From NCBI RefSeq assembly GCF_002797555.1, contig NZ_PGFA01000001.1, positions 2,294,001 to 2,358,000 of the forward strand: a stretch of DNA of 64,000 nucleotides. The letters run 5' to 3'. The notes under the pieces were generated by a model. The model ran no database searches. It was not told where the DNA came from and saw only the letters and a program-made list of their open reading frames with translations. The DNA is from Hymenobacter chitinivorans DSM 11115. Lineage in GTDB: Bacteria > Bacteroidota > Bacteroidia > Cytophagales > Hymenobacteraceae. Shown here one piece after another: positions 47,653 to 55,892 of this stretch (position 1 is the first letter of the stretch; every line of letters starts with the position of its first letter). The position numbers and the translations under genes were made by a program.

Positions 47653-48873
47653 ATGGTCACCGCGTATTATCCTGCTGATATAGCCCACGCGCTGCGTGCG
47701 CGCTGGGTCCAAACCGAGGGCAGTCCGCTGCCTGAGTACGCCGTGCTGACCCAATTCTTGTCCATCATTTACCAGGCCAGCCTGCTGCAGGAGGAAGCCC
47801 GGCCCGTGGAATGCCACGTCGTGCTTGCTACCGCGGCGCAGCTGACGGCTGACGGGCCGCTCGCTACCGGGCCTCACGTCGTGGCTTTTGGCACGCCCCG
47901 GCCCTGGAACGAACAGGAAATCCGGCGGCTCAGTCCGGCGGTGGCGCGCCCCGCCACGCTGCTCGCCGTTCGGCAGACCGAGGCTGGTGAGTTGGCACTG
48001 TGGGGCCTGCTGCTGACGGACACGCCCTGGGACCGGCTCCCCGGCAGCCCCGGGCCCACTGCCGAGGAAGTGCCCCCGGTGCTGGTGGTGCACGTGCAGG
48101 GCCCGGGCCTGCTGACCTGTTATTGCGGGGCCACCCGCGTGCTGACACTGCGGGCGGGCCGCATCGACGGCCACGGCTTTTTGCAGTTCCCCACGGCCTG
48201 GAGCCGGGGGCGCTTCGGGGAGATGGTGGCCGCCAATCCCCAGCTGGGCCCCGCCGAATTCGACCTTATTGCCTTGCTCGGACACCATGTGCAGCGCCGG
48301 GCGGTGGCGCGGGTCCGGGCCGGGGGCCACGGCGGACTGCTGGTGTTTGTGCCACCGGGTGCCGTGGCCGAGCTACTGGCGCCCGGCGGCTTGTTGCGCC
48401 CCAAGTACCCCACCCAGGAGCTGGGCGGGGAAGGGCGGTGCAGCCAGCTCATCCACGCCATTATTGCGCGGCAGCAGGTATTAGGCGATGTGAGCTGGAC
48501 CTGCTACCAGCAAGCCCGCGACCCCGAGCTCCGCGCCCTGGCGGTAGCCCTCGACCACTTCGCCGACCTGATGGCCGACCTGATGGCCGTCGACGGGGCG
48601 CTGGTACTAACCCAAAATCTGGAAATAGTGGGCTTCGGCGTCGAGATTCGGGCGCCGCACATTGCGTTGGACCAGGTTTATCGGGCCCTGGACCTGGAAG
48701 GCGAGCAGCTGCAGGCCGAGCCCGCCGACCAGGGCGGCACCCGCCACCGGGCCGCCTACCGGCTCTGCGAAGCGGCCCCCGCGTGCCTGGCCGTAGCCGT
48801 CTCCCAGGACGGCGGCGTGCAGCTGGTGCACCACAACGCCGGCCGGATTATCTTCTGGAGCCAACTGGCTTAA
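47653..48873 (+). CDS. DACNV sensor domain fused to a diadenylate-cyclase-like domain
   Basis: A 406-residue soluble protein. Its N-terminal two thirds correspond in layout to the DACNV sensor region. The C-terminal part (about 290-406) carries diadenylate cyclase (DisA_N) motifs in order: DGALVL (314-319) for the metal-binding DGA motif and GTRHRAA (362-368) for the phosphate-binding RHR motif. The third site, normally S-E-E, is SQDGG here (384-388), so catalytic competence is uncertain. If active it would make c-di-AMP or a related messenger from ATP. No receptor or phosphodiesterase gene is adjacent. A TACCTTCC box at 47593-47600 is a candidate promoter. Confidence 0.78.
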   Translation: MVTAYYPADIAHALRARWVQTEGSPLPEYAVLTQFLSIIYQASLLQEEARPVECHVVLATAAQLTADGPLATGPHVVAFGTPRPWNEQEIRRLSPAVARPATLLAVRQTEAGELALWGLLLTDTPWDRLPGSPGPTAEEVPPVLVVHVQGPGLLTCYCGATRVLTLRAGRIDGHGFLQFPTAWSRGRFGEMVAANPQLGPAEFDLIALLGHHVQRRAVARVRAGGHGGLLVFVPPGAVAELLAPGGLLRPKYPTQELGGEGRCSQLIHAIIARQQVLGDVSWTCYQQARDPELRALAVALDHFADLMADLMAVDGALVLTQNLEIVGFGVEIRAPHIALDQVYRALDLEGEQLQAEPADQGGTRHRAAYRLCEAAPACLAVAVSQDGGVQLVHHNAGRIIFWSQLA

Positions 48874-49125
48874 TCCGCACGGCAGGTATTACCGGCCCGG
48901 GAATTTATCGGCTACCAGGTGGCCGAGGGCCTGCGTGCACGCCATACAACGAATCTGGCGCTGCTCCGCTGCCGAAGCCTACGCTGAAGAATCGGGCGGT
49001 ATCCACTTCGTCTGAACCCCTCGACGTCCCGACCAGGCTTTGTAGAGCAGAGCGCGGCGAGTCTCGTTGCGGCTTCATTTCCACCCGGCCACGCAAATCC
49101 CAAACCCAATCTAACCCAACCTATC
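48874..49125. other. Gap with possible repeat fragment
   Basis: No gene is supported. TTTGTAGAGCAGAGCGCGGC with GAGTCTCGTTGCGG (about 49040-49074) resembles an intergenic repeat fragment, but no second copy is in the window. Confidence 0.35.
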
Positions 49126-50319
49126 ATGAGTAATCCAGAAACTGATTCGACCACCTCCCCTTACGGCCGGGGCACGCTGCCCAAGAGAGTCCGCTCGCGC
49201 ATGGTGCATGGGGTCAACGGCCTCGATGTTCATCTGCTCGAGGCCGGCTACGAAAGCCCCGGCCGGCCGCTGGCGCTGCTGCTGCACGGCTTTCCGGATT
49301 TGGCCTACGGCTGGCGCCACCTGCTGCCCCTGCTGGCCGATGCCGGGTACCACGTCGTAGCGCCGGACCAGCGGGGTTTTGGCCGCACCACCGGGTGGGC
49401 AAACCAGTACGACACCCCGCTGGCGCCCTTCGGCCTGTTGAACATGACGCGCGACGCCCTCAGCCTGGTTTCGGCCCTGGGGTATCGGCAGACGGCCATG
49501 CTGGTCGGGCACGACTTCGGCTCGCCGGTGGCGGCCTATTGCGCCCTGGCCCGACCCGACGTCTTTCCCTCGGTGGTGCTGATGAGCGCCCCGTTTCCCG
49601 GTCCGCCCGCGCTGCCGTTCAATACCGCCGCCAGCGAGGCCTCACCGGTGCAACCCAGCACCGAAAATCAACAGCTAGCGGCCGCGCTGGCGGCGCTCAC
49701 CCCGCCCAGAATATCGTATCAACAGTATTTGAGCACCCGGCAGGCAAACGAGGACTTGTGGCACCCCCCACAAGGCTTGCACGCGTTTCTGCGGGCCTTT
49801 TTCTACGTCAAGAGCGCCGACTGGCCGGGCAATAAGCCGCATCCGTTGCAGGCGCGCACCGCCCTGGAGTTGGCCCAGCTGCCCACCTATTACGTCATGG
49901 AGCGCGGCCAGACGATGCCCCAGACCGTCGCGCCCTTTTACCCGTCCGCCGCTGAGGTCGGGGCCAGCCCCTGGCTTACCGAGCCGGAACTGGCCGTGTA
50001 CACGGAGGAGTATGACCGCACGGGGTTCCAGGGCGCCCTGCAGGCGTATCGGGTCTATGCCGATGCGGATCTGAATGCGGAGCTGCGCCTGTTTTCGGGC
50101 CGCACGCTCGATGTCCCCTCGCTCTTCATCGGCGGGCAGCGCGACTGGGCGACCTACGCGGCGCCGGGCGCGCTCGAGCTGATGACGACGAAGGCAACGA
50201 CGCGGATGGGCGACATCGAGCTCATCGAGGGTGCCGGGCACTGGATTCAACAGGAGCAGCCGGCGCGGCTCAGCGCGCTCCTGCTCGCCTTCAGCCAGGA
50301 GGCAGGGGGGCGGCAGTAA
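49126..50319 (+). CDS. Epoxide-hydrolase-like alpha/beta-hydrolase
   Basis: A 397-residue alpha/beta-hydrolase. The oxyanion HGFP is in LLLHGFPDLAYGWRHLLPLL, the product DQRGFGRTTGW follows, and the nucleophile elbow is VGHDFGSPVAA with Asp in the nucleophile place, as in epoxide hydrolases. A catalytic His occurs near the C-terminus in IEGAGHWIQQEQPARL. A lid insertion of about 150 residues explains the length. Codons here favour GCG and ACG more than neighbouring genes, hinting at transfer. Start 49126 follows CTATC; 49201 (MVHGVNGLDVHLLEAG) is an alternative. Confidence 0.88.
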   Translation: MSNPETDSTTSPYGRGTLPKRVRSRMVHGVNGLDVHLLEAGYESPGRPLALLLHGFPDLAYGWRHLLPLLADAGYHVVAPDQRGFGRTTGWANQYDTPLAPFGLLNMTRDALSLVSALGYRQTAMLVGHDFGSPVAAYCALARPDVFPSVVLMSAPFPGPPALPFNTAASEASPVQPSTENQQLAAALAALTPPRISYQQYLSTRQANEDLWHPPQGLHAFLRAFFYVKSADWPGNKPHPLQARTALELAQLPTYYVMERGQTMPQTVAPFYPSAAEVGASPWLTEPELAVYTEEYDRTGFQGALQAYRVYADADLNAELRLFSGRTLDVPSLFIGGQRDWATYAAPGALELMTTKATTRMGDIELIEGAGHWIQQEQPARLSALLLAFSQEAGGRQ

Positions 50320-50497
50320 CCGGGGTGTTGGTAAACAAATAGGAAAACCCTGCTGGTTGTCGCCAATGGCCTGACTTCCCCGCTTCTTACCAGCTCCTGC
50401 TCATCGGCCGCAGCTACGTCATTGCCCGCGAATTTCTTGTCAGTACCCTTTGCGGCGGCGCGCTCGGAAAACGCCCCCGGGTCCGGCACTTAGTAGA
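50320..50497. other. Gap between hydrolase and operator
   Basis: No gene is supported. A minus-strand open frame of 80 codons (50247-50489) begins beside the operator, but it lacks family character and its last third is antisense to the hydrolase gene. Confidence 0.4.
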
Positions 50498-50575
50498 GTA
50501 GTACACTTGAAAAAAACAAATTGGGTGTACTACTGATCTGTCGTACACTCAATTTATTTTTTTCAAGTGTACTAC
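50498..50575. promoter_or_regulatory. Four-site mirror-symmetric operator
   Basis: Four copies of the 12-mer GTAGTACACTTG or variants: A at 50498-50509 (forward), B at 50522-50533 (inverted), C at 50540-50551 (forward, GTCGTACACTCA) and D at 50564-50575 (inverted, exact). Spacers are 12, 6 and 12 bases; the 12-base ones are A/T-only or nearly so. D ends 20 bases before a TATCTTCC box at 50596-50603. Confidence 0.8.
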
Positions 50576-50607
50576 TGCGTTCCGCCTGCGCCCGGTATCT
50601 TCCGGAT

Positions 50608-51228
50608 ATGCGCACCCCCACCTCGTTCTCGGAAACTACTGCGGCCTACATTCGCCAGCATTTTGTCCTCACCCAGACCGAGCTGGGGCGCTGGCTCGGC
50701 GTAACGGCCCGGCAGGTGCAGGCTGTGGAAGCCGGCCGCCGTCAGTTTTCCGATGCCACCCGCCGACGCCTGAGCCAGCTCCGGGACCTGATGCCCCCGA
50801 CTGGCCCCGCCCTGCCTGCGCCCGAAACCTTGCCGCTGCCCCCGGTTCGGTTGGCCCAGACGGCCAAAGAGAGCCGCGAGGCCCAGTTGCTACGCCGTCG
50901 CATCCGCCGCTGTGAGCACCTGGCGGACGGACTTAGCTACCAGCTCGAAACGTGGGCGTTGCAGGATGCGGCCCGGTTGCGTCGTCGCCAGGGCCTGGCG
51001 GCCCTGCGCCTGGCTTTGGCAACTCCGCAAGCGGTGCCGGATACTACGTTTGACCCGGCCGAAGCCGAAAAGTGGCTTACCGGCCTCGAAGCCGATACCA
51101 ATGCGGAGAAGCGCCCCGGCCCGCTGGCCCGCGCCCATCTGGTTCTGCGGGAGCGGCTGCTGCGCGAAGAAGCCCAGGAGCTGGCGCGGCTGCTGGCCGG
51201 GCAACAGCCCCCGGCCCCCACGCCTTAG
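50608..51228 (+). CDS. XRE-type helix-turn-helix protein
   Basis: A 206-residue protein. The N-terminal HTH is IRQHFVLTQTELGRWLGVTA with RQVQAVEAGRRQFSDATRRR (about 12-56), which fits the Cro/C1 fold. The rest is charged, helical and Ala/Arg/Leu-rich, with RRRIRRCEHLADGLSYQLET in the middle; no second domain is recognised. It begins 5 bases after a TATCTTCC box, hence nearly leaderless. The striking palindrome directly upstream is probably its own operator, giving negative autoregulation (inference). Confidence 0.78.
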   Translation: MRTPTSFSETTAAYIRQHFVLTQTELGRWLGVTARQVQAVEAGRRQFSDATRRRLSQLRDLMPPTGPALPAPETLPLPPVRLAQTAKESREAQLLRRRIRRCEHLADGLSYQLETWALQDAARLRRRQGLAALRLALATPQAVPDTTFDPAEAEKWLTGLEADTNAEKRPGPLARAHLVLRERLLREEAQELARLLAGQQPPAPTP

Positions 51229-51300
51229 CCCCGGGAAGCCCGGCCGGAACTTGGCAAGCCGGCTTACTTCCCCTTACTTGCGGGCCAGATCCTCGTCCGT

Positions 51301-52008
51301 ATGCGCACTTCTTCGTTCCGGCCCGTGCTGTTGGCCGCCTTGCTCCTGCTGGGGTTGCCCGGCTTTTGCCTATCAGCCCCGCCCGCACCGGCCGAGGTTG
51401 GCGCCGCGCTTATTAGCCAGGGCCCCGACGACGACCAACGCCGCGAAGACCAAACCACCAAGCAGGGCACGGCCCAGCGCCTGCCCGGCGAGGCTGATAC
51501 CACTTTTCTGCGGCGCGTGCTGCCGGTGTCCTTCCCCAACTCCGCCGACCTGGTAGCCTACCAGTGCCGGCCCAGCACCTTTGGCCAGCAGCTATTCTTT
51601 TCGGTGCCCGGCGGGGAAGGCAACGAGTACGGGCGCGACTTATTCGTGCTGGACCCCTACCAGGCCGATACCTACGCCGTGCAGGTGCTGACCCTGGAGT
51701 CGTTGGGCGACGAAACCGGCCTGGCCGCCCTGTTCTTTGCCGACGTGGACCAGAACGGGCAAAAGGAGCTGCTGACTTTGCTCGAATGCAGCCTGCGCGA
51801 GCCGGCCTTCAAGAAGCAGGGCACCCAGTACTACGGCCGCGTGACTCAGTACCAAACCGTCGTCTTCCAGTACGCCGGGCTCAGTGAAGCCGGCCGCCCC
51901 CACTACCGCCTCGACCCGGTCCCGCGCCCCTACCTCGACAACCTGCCCACCGTGGCGGCCGTGCGCCAGGCCCTGGCCAAGCACCCGAGCCGCGGCCGGG
52001 GACGGTAA
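51301..52008 (+). CDS. Hypothetical secreted protein
   Basis: A 235-residue protein with a signal peptide (FRPVLLAALLLLGLPGFCLSA). The mature part holds AALFFADVDQNGQKELLTLL, an FG-GAP/VCBS-like acidic loop with possible Ca2+ binding, between strand-rich segments. It has two or three Cys. No further family was recognised. It is followed after 108 bases by another exported protein gene and may share its control. Confidence 0.62.
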   Translation: MRTSSFRPVLLAALLLLGLPGFCLSAPPAPAEVGAALISQGPDDDQRREDQTTKQGTAQRLPGEADTTFLRRVLPVSFPNSADLVAYQCRPSTFGQQLFFSVPGGEGNEYGRDLFVLDPYQADTYAVQVLTLESLGDETGLAALFFADVDQNGQKELLTLLECSLREPAFKKQGTQYYGRVTQYQTVVFQYAGLSEAGRPHYRLDPVPRPYLDNLPTVAAVRQALAKHPSRGRGR

Positions 52009-52065
52009 ACTGCTTGCCTAAGGCAGCGGAATACCCGCGGGTGTTCAGTGCTCGGGGAAAGCCTC

Positions 52066-52073
52066 TATCTTGC
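52066..52073 (+). promoter_or_regulatory. -7 box TATCTTGC
   Basis: TAnnTTTG variant, 43 bases before the ATG at 52117. Confidence 0.45.
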
Positions 52074-52116
52074 CGCCGGGCAGTTTAACTCAGCACCGCC
52101 TGCCCGCCGAACGCCA

Positions 52117-52710
52117 ATGAATATTTTTGCCTGGATCCTTGGAGCTAGTCTGCTGCTGGCCCTGCCTTTTCAGAGTGCAGCCCAAGCCCGTAAACGAGCC
52201 CGGTCGCGCCCCAGTACCCATGCCCCGGCGCCAGCGGCCGCGGCCCCGGCCCTGGTGTACCAGGCGGCCTACCAGCATATTCTGCGCAGCCCGGAGTTTG
52301 AGGAGTACCGCCAGCCCTGCGTGGCCGTCTTCGACAGTCTCGTGTTTCAGGACTACGTCACCTTCAGCGAGGCCCTGCGCACGGAGTGGAATTTCCCCAA
52401 AGACCAGCCCCAGGTGCAGCTCCTCGACTCGCTTTTCCGGATGGATGAGCGGGCCGACCATCGGCCGTTCTACTCTCCCTTAGCTGCCAAGCTGACGCCC
52501 GCTTCCGGGGCCCAGAAAGGCTGCGCCGTTATTCTCTTCTCCCGCCTGAGCAAGAACACGCTGCTGGCCGAGGTCAGCCTCAACGAGGAAGGCGGCCCCC
52601 GGGTGCGGGATATTCTCTCCACCTTCAATAAAACCCTGCGCTACCTGCTGCTTTTTAGCCCCGACGGCAAGGTGAAGCGGTATTACACCAAGGTGATAAA
52701 CTATAATTAG
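52117..52710 (+). CDS. Hypothetical exported protein
   Basis: A 197-residue protein with a signal peptide (MNIFAWILGASLLLALPFQS, then AAQA) and an Arg/Pro/Ala linker. The mature domain includes HILRSPEFEEYRQPCVAVFD, WNFPKDQPQVQLLDSLFRMD and AEVSLNEEGGPRVRDILSTF; it ends KVKRYYTKVINYN. No family is recognised. ATG 52117 starts the signal peptide; the upstream frame to 52048 is noise over a promoter box. Confidence 0.62.
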   Translation: MNIFAWILGASLLLALPFQSAAQARKRARSRPSTHAPAPAAAAPALVYQAAYQHILRSPEFEEYRQPCVAVFDSLVFQDYVTFSEALRTEWNFPKDQPQVQLLDSLFRMDERADHRPFYSPLAAKLTPASGAQKGCAVILFSRLSKNTLLAEVSLNEEGGPRVRDILSTFNKTLRYLLLFSPDGKVKRYYTKVINYN

Positions 52711-52772
52711 AGAGGATAAGCAGCATTAAGGTATGGCTTCCACGGAGCCGAAAACGTTAGCAATTACTCAGT

Positions 52773-53249
52773 ATGACGCTCCATGATGCTTCTGCGTTGG
52801 CCCAGGCTCACCTGCAAGAGGCAAATCGTACTGGACTGACTCCTGATGACTACGAGTACGTGCTGAGTGAGCCGGTCGAGTATGCGCACTGCTACTACTT
52901 CGATTACCAGCTGTGCCACCGGTTTGGCCTGCCCGAAAGCCAGTGGGAAATATTTGCCGGAGCGCCGGGCTTCGCAGTAAACCGGCAAACTGGGGAAGTC
53001 AGCGTGGTTTCCTGGGGTGAGCTGCCCCAGCTGCCGCAACAGTCGGCTATCTGGCAGCACAGTAGGCAGCGGGCTGCGGAGCTGGCCCGCACCCCGCTCA
53101 GCCTGGCAACGCTACGCCGATATTTGCCGCTGCCGCTGCCCGAGCTGGCTGCCTTTTACCAGCAGCTGCGGCAGCCTGAGATGCAACAGAAGCAGAGAGA
53201 GGCGGCGTTGCTGGCGCAGCTGCTGCTTGCGGCCGGGATTCAGGTTTAG
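52773..53249 (+). CDS. YrhB/Imm35-like small protein
   Basis: A 158-residue cytosolic protein. YCYYFDYQLCHRFGLPESQW-type text (HCYYFDYQLCHRFG) followed by EIFAGAPGFAVNRQTGEVSV resembles the YrhB/Imm35 immunity fold, where G-x-x-P-x-x-V-x-R-x-x-G-x-V is usual. The rest is helical, with many Leu-Pro repeats (YLPLPLPELAAFYQQLRQ). Family by eye only. The next gene starts 11 bases later, probably one operon. The region has lower GC than the surroundings. Confidence 0.6.
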   Translation: MTLHDASALAQAHLQEANRTGLTPDDYEYVLSEPVEYAHCYYFDYQLCHRFGLPESQWEIFAGAPGFAVNRQTGEVSVVSWGELPQLPQQSAIWQHSRQRAAELARTPLSLATLRRYLPLPLPELAAFYQQLRQPEMQQKQREAALLAQLLLAAGIQV

Positions 53250-53260
53250 ACACTAACACT

Positions 53261-53524
53261 ATGAAACGATACTGGATTGAATTTGGCCCTGCTGGAGGAA
53301 GCATACCTGACCATCGTTTTGGTGTTACGGCGTATACCCTTGAGGACGCGTTAGCCATTCTGCAAAGGCAGGTTTTCACAAATAATCAGATGCCCACTCC
53401 AACCTGCTGGGTCGAAAATATTAATGTTAGCACGCTAGACCCCACTCATATCTTGCCAAACATGGCCTCACCTTCTTGGCGGGGCATCTGGTACCCACTG
53501 GGCTTTACCCCGGCTACTTTATGA
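53261..53524 (+). CDS. Small conserved-looking hypothetical protein
   Basis: An 87-residue protein, MKRYWIEFGPAGGSIPDHRF then GVTAYTLEDALAILQRQVFT, ending with HILPNMASPSWRGIWYPLGF. Its G-V-T-A-Y-x-x-E-D-A and L-P-N-M-x-x-P-x-x-R-G-I-W-Y-P blocks look like a conserved family seen in polymorphic-toxin neighbourhoods, but I cannot name it. The stop overlaps the end of the minus-strand lipoprotein-like gene by 79 bases. Confidence 0.65.
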   Translation: MKRYWIEFGPAGGSIPDHRFGVTAYTLEDALAILQRQVFTNNQMPTPTCWVENINVSTLDPTHILPNMASPSWRGIWYPLGFTPATL

Positions 53525-53691
53525 CATACTACCGGCTGTACGAACTCAGAATATGCAAACTCAATAGGTTCTTCAGAGGCCATGAAATAGCACTTAGAAT
53601 AGACTGGCTGACTATGCTTCGCAGTAGAAATATGCATACAGGATGACAAGGCAAGTCCCATTGCCAGCAAAAGAGGATTAGAATACTTCAT
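53446..53691 (-). CDS. Possible small or truncated lipoprotein
   Basis: An 81-codon frame with a good lipoprotein signal (MKYSNPLLLAMGLALSSCMH; Cys at 18) and a short mature part (YFMASEEPIEFAYSEFVQPV). The last third is antisense to the preceding gene, which suggests a truncated gene whose 3' end was replaced, or a spurious tail. If real, it is a short periplasmic peptide. Confidence is limited for that reason. Confidence 0.4.
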   Translation of the reverse strand: MKYSNPLLLAMGLALSSCMHISTAKHSQPVYSKCYFMASEEPIEFAYSEFVQPVVCHKVAGVKPSGYQMPRQEGEAMFGKI

Positions 53692-53796
53692 AGAATCAGG
53701 ATACCATCCAAGCCCATAAAGTTAATTTTCTCCCCGACCTTCGGCCACCATTTTGCCGTTTCCGTTGTTATAGCGGACTTCATAACGACTACCCTT

Positions 53797-55779
53797 TTGT
53801 CTGAACAACCCACGTATACCGACCCTTACGCCATCGAGAAAGAGCTGCGTAAGGTGCAGGCCCTCATGAAGCTTGAGCAGAAAGAGGACCTCGAACAATT
53901 CAAAATCAAGAGTGCCCAGGCCACCATTGGCGAGCGGCAGAAGCGCGGCCTGACCTGGTACCCGGTCAAAATCACCAAGGAAGAAATCGGCTTTGGCGGC
54001 AAGCTGGTGCTCGAAATCGAGCGGCCGGCGGGCCAGGGCGGCCTGCACCTGTTTCAGGTCGGCAAAAACGCGGCTTTGTTTGGCAACATTCCCGGCCGCG
54101 CCGCCTCCGACCGTCCCACCCTCTCGGGCGTGATTACCAGCGTCAAGCGCAATAAAATCCTGCTGGCCACCAACAAGGAAGACCTGCCCGACTGGGTCGA
54201 CGACGGCAAGCTGGGCGTGGACCTGACCTTCGACGAGGTGAGCTACCGCGAGATGGAGCACGCCCTGGGCAAGGTGATGGGCGCCTACGAAAGTCGCCTG
54301 GCCGAGCTGCGCGACGTGCTGCTGGGCGCCAGGCCCGCCCGCTACCGCGACGAAGCGGAAGCCACTTTGTACTACCCTTCGCCGTTGAATGAGTCGCAGC
54401 TGGCGGCCGTGCGCCACGTGCTGGCGGCCAAGGACGTGGCTATTATTCACGGCCCGCCCGGCACCGGCAAAACCACCACGCTGGTGCAGGCCATCCTGGA
54501 AACCATCCGGCGGGAGCGGCGGGTGCTGGTGTGCGCGCCCTCCAATACGGCCGTGGACCTCTTGACCGAGAAGCTGGCCGAGCGGGGCGTCAACGTGATT
54601 CGCATGGGCAACCCCTCGCGCGTGTCGGATTTGCTGCTGCACCACACGCTCGACGCCCAGATTATGGAGCACAAGAGCTACGGGGAGCTGAAAAGCATGC
54701 GCCAAACGGCCGAGCAGTACCGCGAGCAGGCCGGCAAGTTTAAGCGCCACTTCGGCTGGGAGGAGCGCGAGCAGCGCCGCCTGCTCAAGGAAATGGCCCA
54801 CCAGATGCTGCAGGACTCCGACAACCTGGAGCGCTACATCACCGAGGACTTGCTGGAAAAAGTGCAGGTGATTACCTGTACCCTGGTGGGGGCCAGTAAC
54901 CGCGCCATTCGCCATTTGACCTACGAAACCGTGTTTATCGACGAGGCGGCCCAGGCCCTGGAGCCCGGCTGCTGGATTCCGATAACCAAGGGCAGCCGCG
55001 TGGTGCTGGCCGGCGACCATCAGCAGCTGCCGCCCACGGTGAAAAGTGAGCAGGCGGCCCGGGAAGGCTTGCGCGAAACCCTGTTCGAGAAGTGCATTAA
55101 GCGCCAGCCCGACTCGGCCCGGATGCTGGAAACCCAGTACCGCATGCACGAGCAAATCATGGAGTTCAGCTCCGAGCAGTTCTACGAAGGTCGCCTGAAA
55201 GCCGCGCCCAGCGTGGCCCACGCCGATTTGCCCGATTATGACCTGCGCTTTGCCCCCGATCTGCCCGTCGAGTTCCTCGACACGGCCGGCTTCGGCTTCC
55301 AGGAGCTGGGCATCGAGGAAAGCCGCTCCATTGCCAACCCCGAAGAGGCCGACCTGCTGCTTAAGCGCCTCTCGCAGCTGCTGGAAGTGTATGACCCGGC
55401 CGACCACACCGACGACTTGCTGACCATCGGCGTCATTGCCCCCTACCGCGCCCAAATCAACTACCTCAAGGACGCGGTGGAAGACAACGACGAGTTGGTC
55501 GGCCTCATGGAGCACCGCATGCTTAGCATCGGCACCGTGGACTCGTTTCAGGGCCAGGAGCGCGACATTATTGCCATCAGCCTCACGCGCAGCAATGCCC
55601 AGAGTGAAATCGGCTTCCTCTCCGACATTCGCCGCATGAACGTGGGCATGACCCGGGCCCGCCGCAAGCTGCTCATCGTCGGCGACTCCAGCACCCTGGG
55701 CTCCCACCCCTTCTACAAAGCCTTTCTGGACTACGTGGAAAGCATCGGCGCCTACCGCACGGCCTGGGAGTTGCAGTAA
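53797..55779 (+). CDS. Superfamily I DNA/RNA helicase (IGHMBP2/SMUBP2-like)
   Basis: A 660-residue helicase. An N-terminal accessory domain (about 25-180) is followed by Walker A in IIHGPPGTGKTTTLVQAILE, motif Ia VCAPSNTAVDLLTEKL, Walker B VFIDEAAQALEPG, motif III LAGDHQQLPPTVKS, motif IV ETQYRMHEQIMEFS, motif V TVDSFQGQERDIIAISL and motif VI NVGMTRARRKLLIVGD. Such Upf1-like enzymes unwind nucleic acid 5' to 3'. The start is TTG at 53797, inside a TACCCTTTTG box; ATG at 53866 is a shorter option. Bacterial function unknown. Confidence 0.9.
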   Translation: MSEQPTYTDPYAIEKELRKVQALMKLEQKEDLEQFKIKSAQATIGERQKRGLTWYPVKITKEEIGFGGKLVLEIERPAGQGGLHLFQVGKNAALFGNIPGRAASDRPTLSGVITSVKRNKILLATNKEDLPDWVDDGKLGVDLTFDEVSYREMEHALGKVMGAYESRLAELRDVLLGARPARYRDEAEATLYYPSPLNESQLAAVRHVLAAKDVAIIHGPPGTGKTTTLVQAILETIRRERRVLVCAPSNTAVDLLTEKLAERGVNVIRMGNPSRVSDLLLHHTLDAQIMEHKSYGELKSMRQTAEQYREQAGKFKRHFGWEEREQRRLLKEMAHQMLQDSDNLERYITEDLLEKVQVITCTLVGASNRAIRHLTYETVFIDEAAQALEPGCWIPITKGSRVVLAGDHQQLPPTVKSEQAAREGLRETLFEKCIKRQPDSARMLETQYRMHEQIMEFSSEQFYEGRLKAAPSVAHADLPDYDLRFAPDLPVEFLDTAGFGFQELGIEESRSIANPEEADLLLKRLSQLLEVYDPADHTDDLLTIGVIAPYRAQINYLKDAVEDNDELVGLMEHRMLSIGTVDSFQGQERDIIAISLTRSNAQSEIGFLSDIRRMNVGMTRARRKLLIVGDSSTLGSHPFYKAFLDYVESIGAYRTAWELQ

Positions 55780-55836
55780 AGATACCTTGTGTCATTGCGA
55801 GGTTATTGTGCTTCCTACCCATTTCACTAATACCCA

Positions 55837-55873
55837 ACAAAAAGGGGCACCCAAACCGGGTGCCCCTTTTTGT
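55837..55873. terminator. Strong bidirectional terminator
   Basis: ACAAAAAGGGGCACCC / GGGTGCCCCTTTTTGT hairpin between the convergent helicase and chitinase genes. Confidence 0.93.
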
Positions 55874-55892
55874 TAGCAAATGACTAAAAGCC

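Noticed and set aside
50247..50489. Minus-strand 80-codon frame beginning beside the four-site operator
   Set aside because: Tempting as a divergent regulated gene, but no family character, no ribosome-binding support, and its C-terminus is antisense to the hydrolase.
53722..55707. Long minus-strand open frame of 661 codons opposite the helicase
   Set aside because: Shadow frame; all helicase motifs are on the plus strand.
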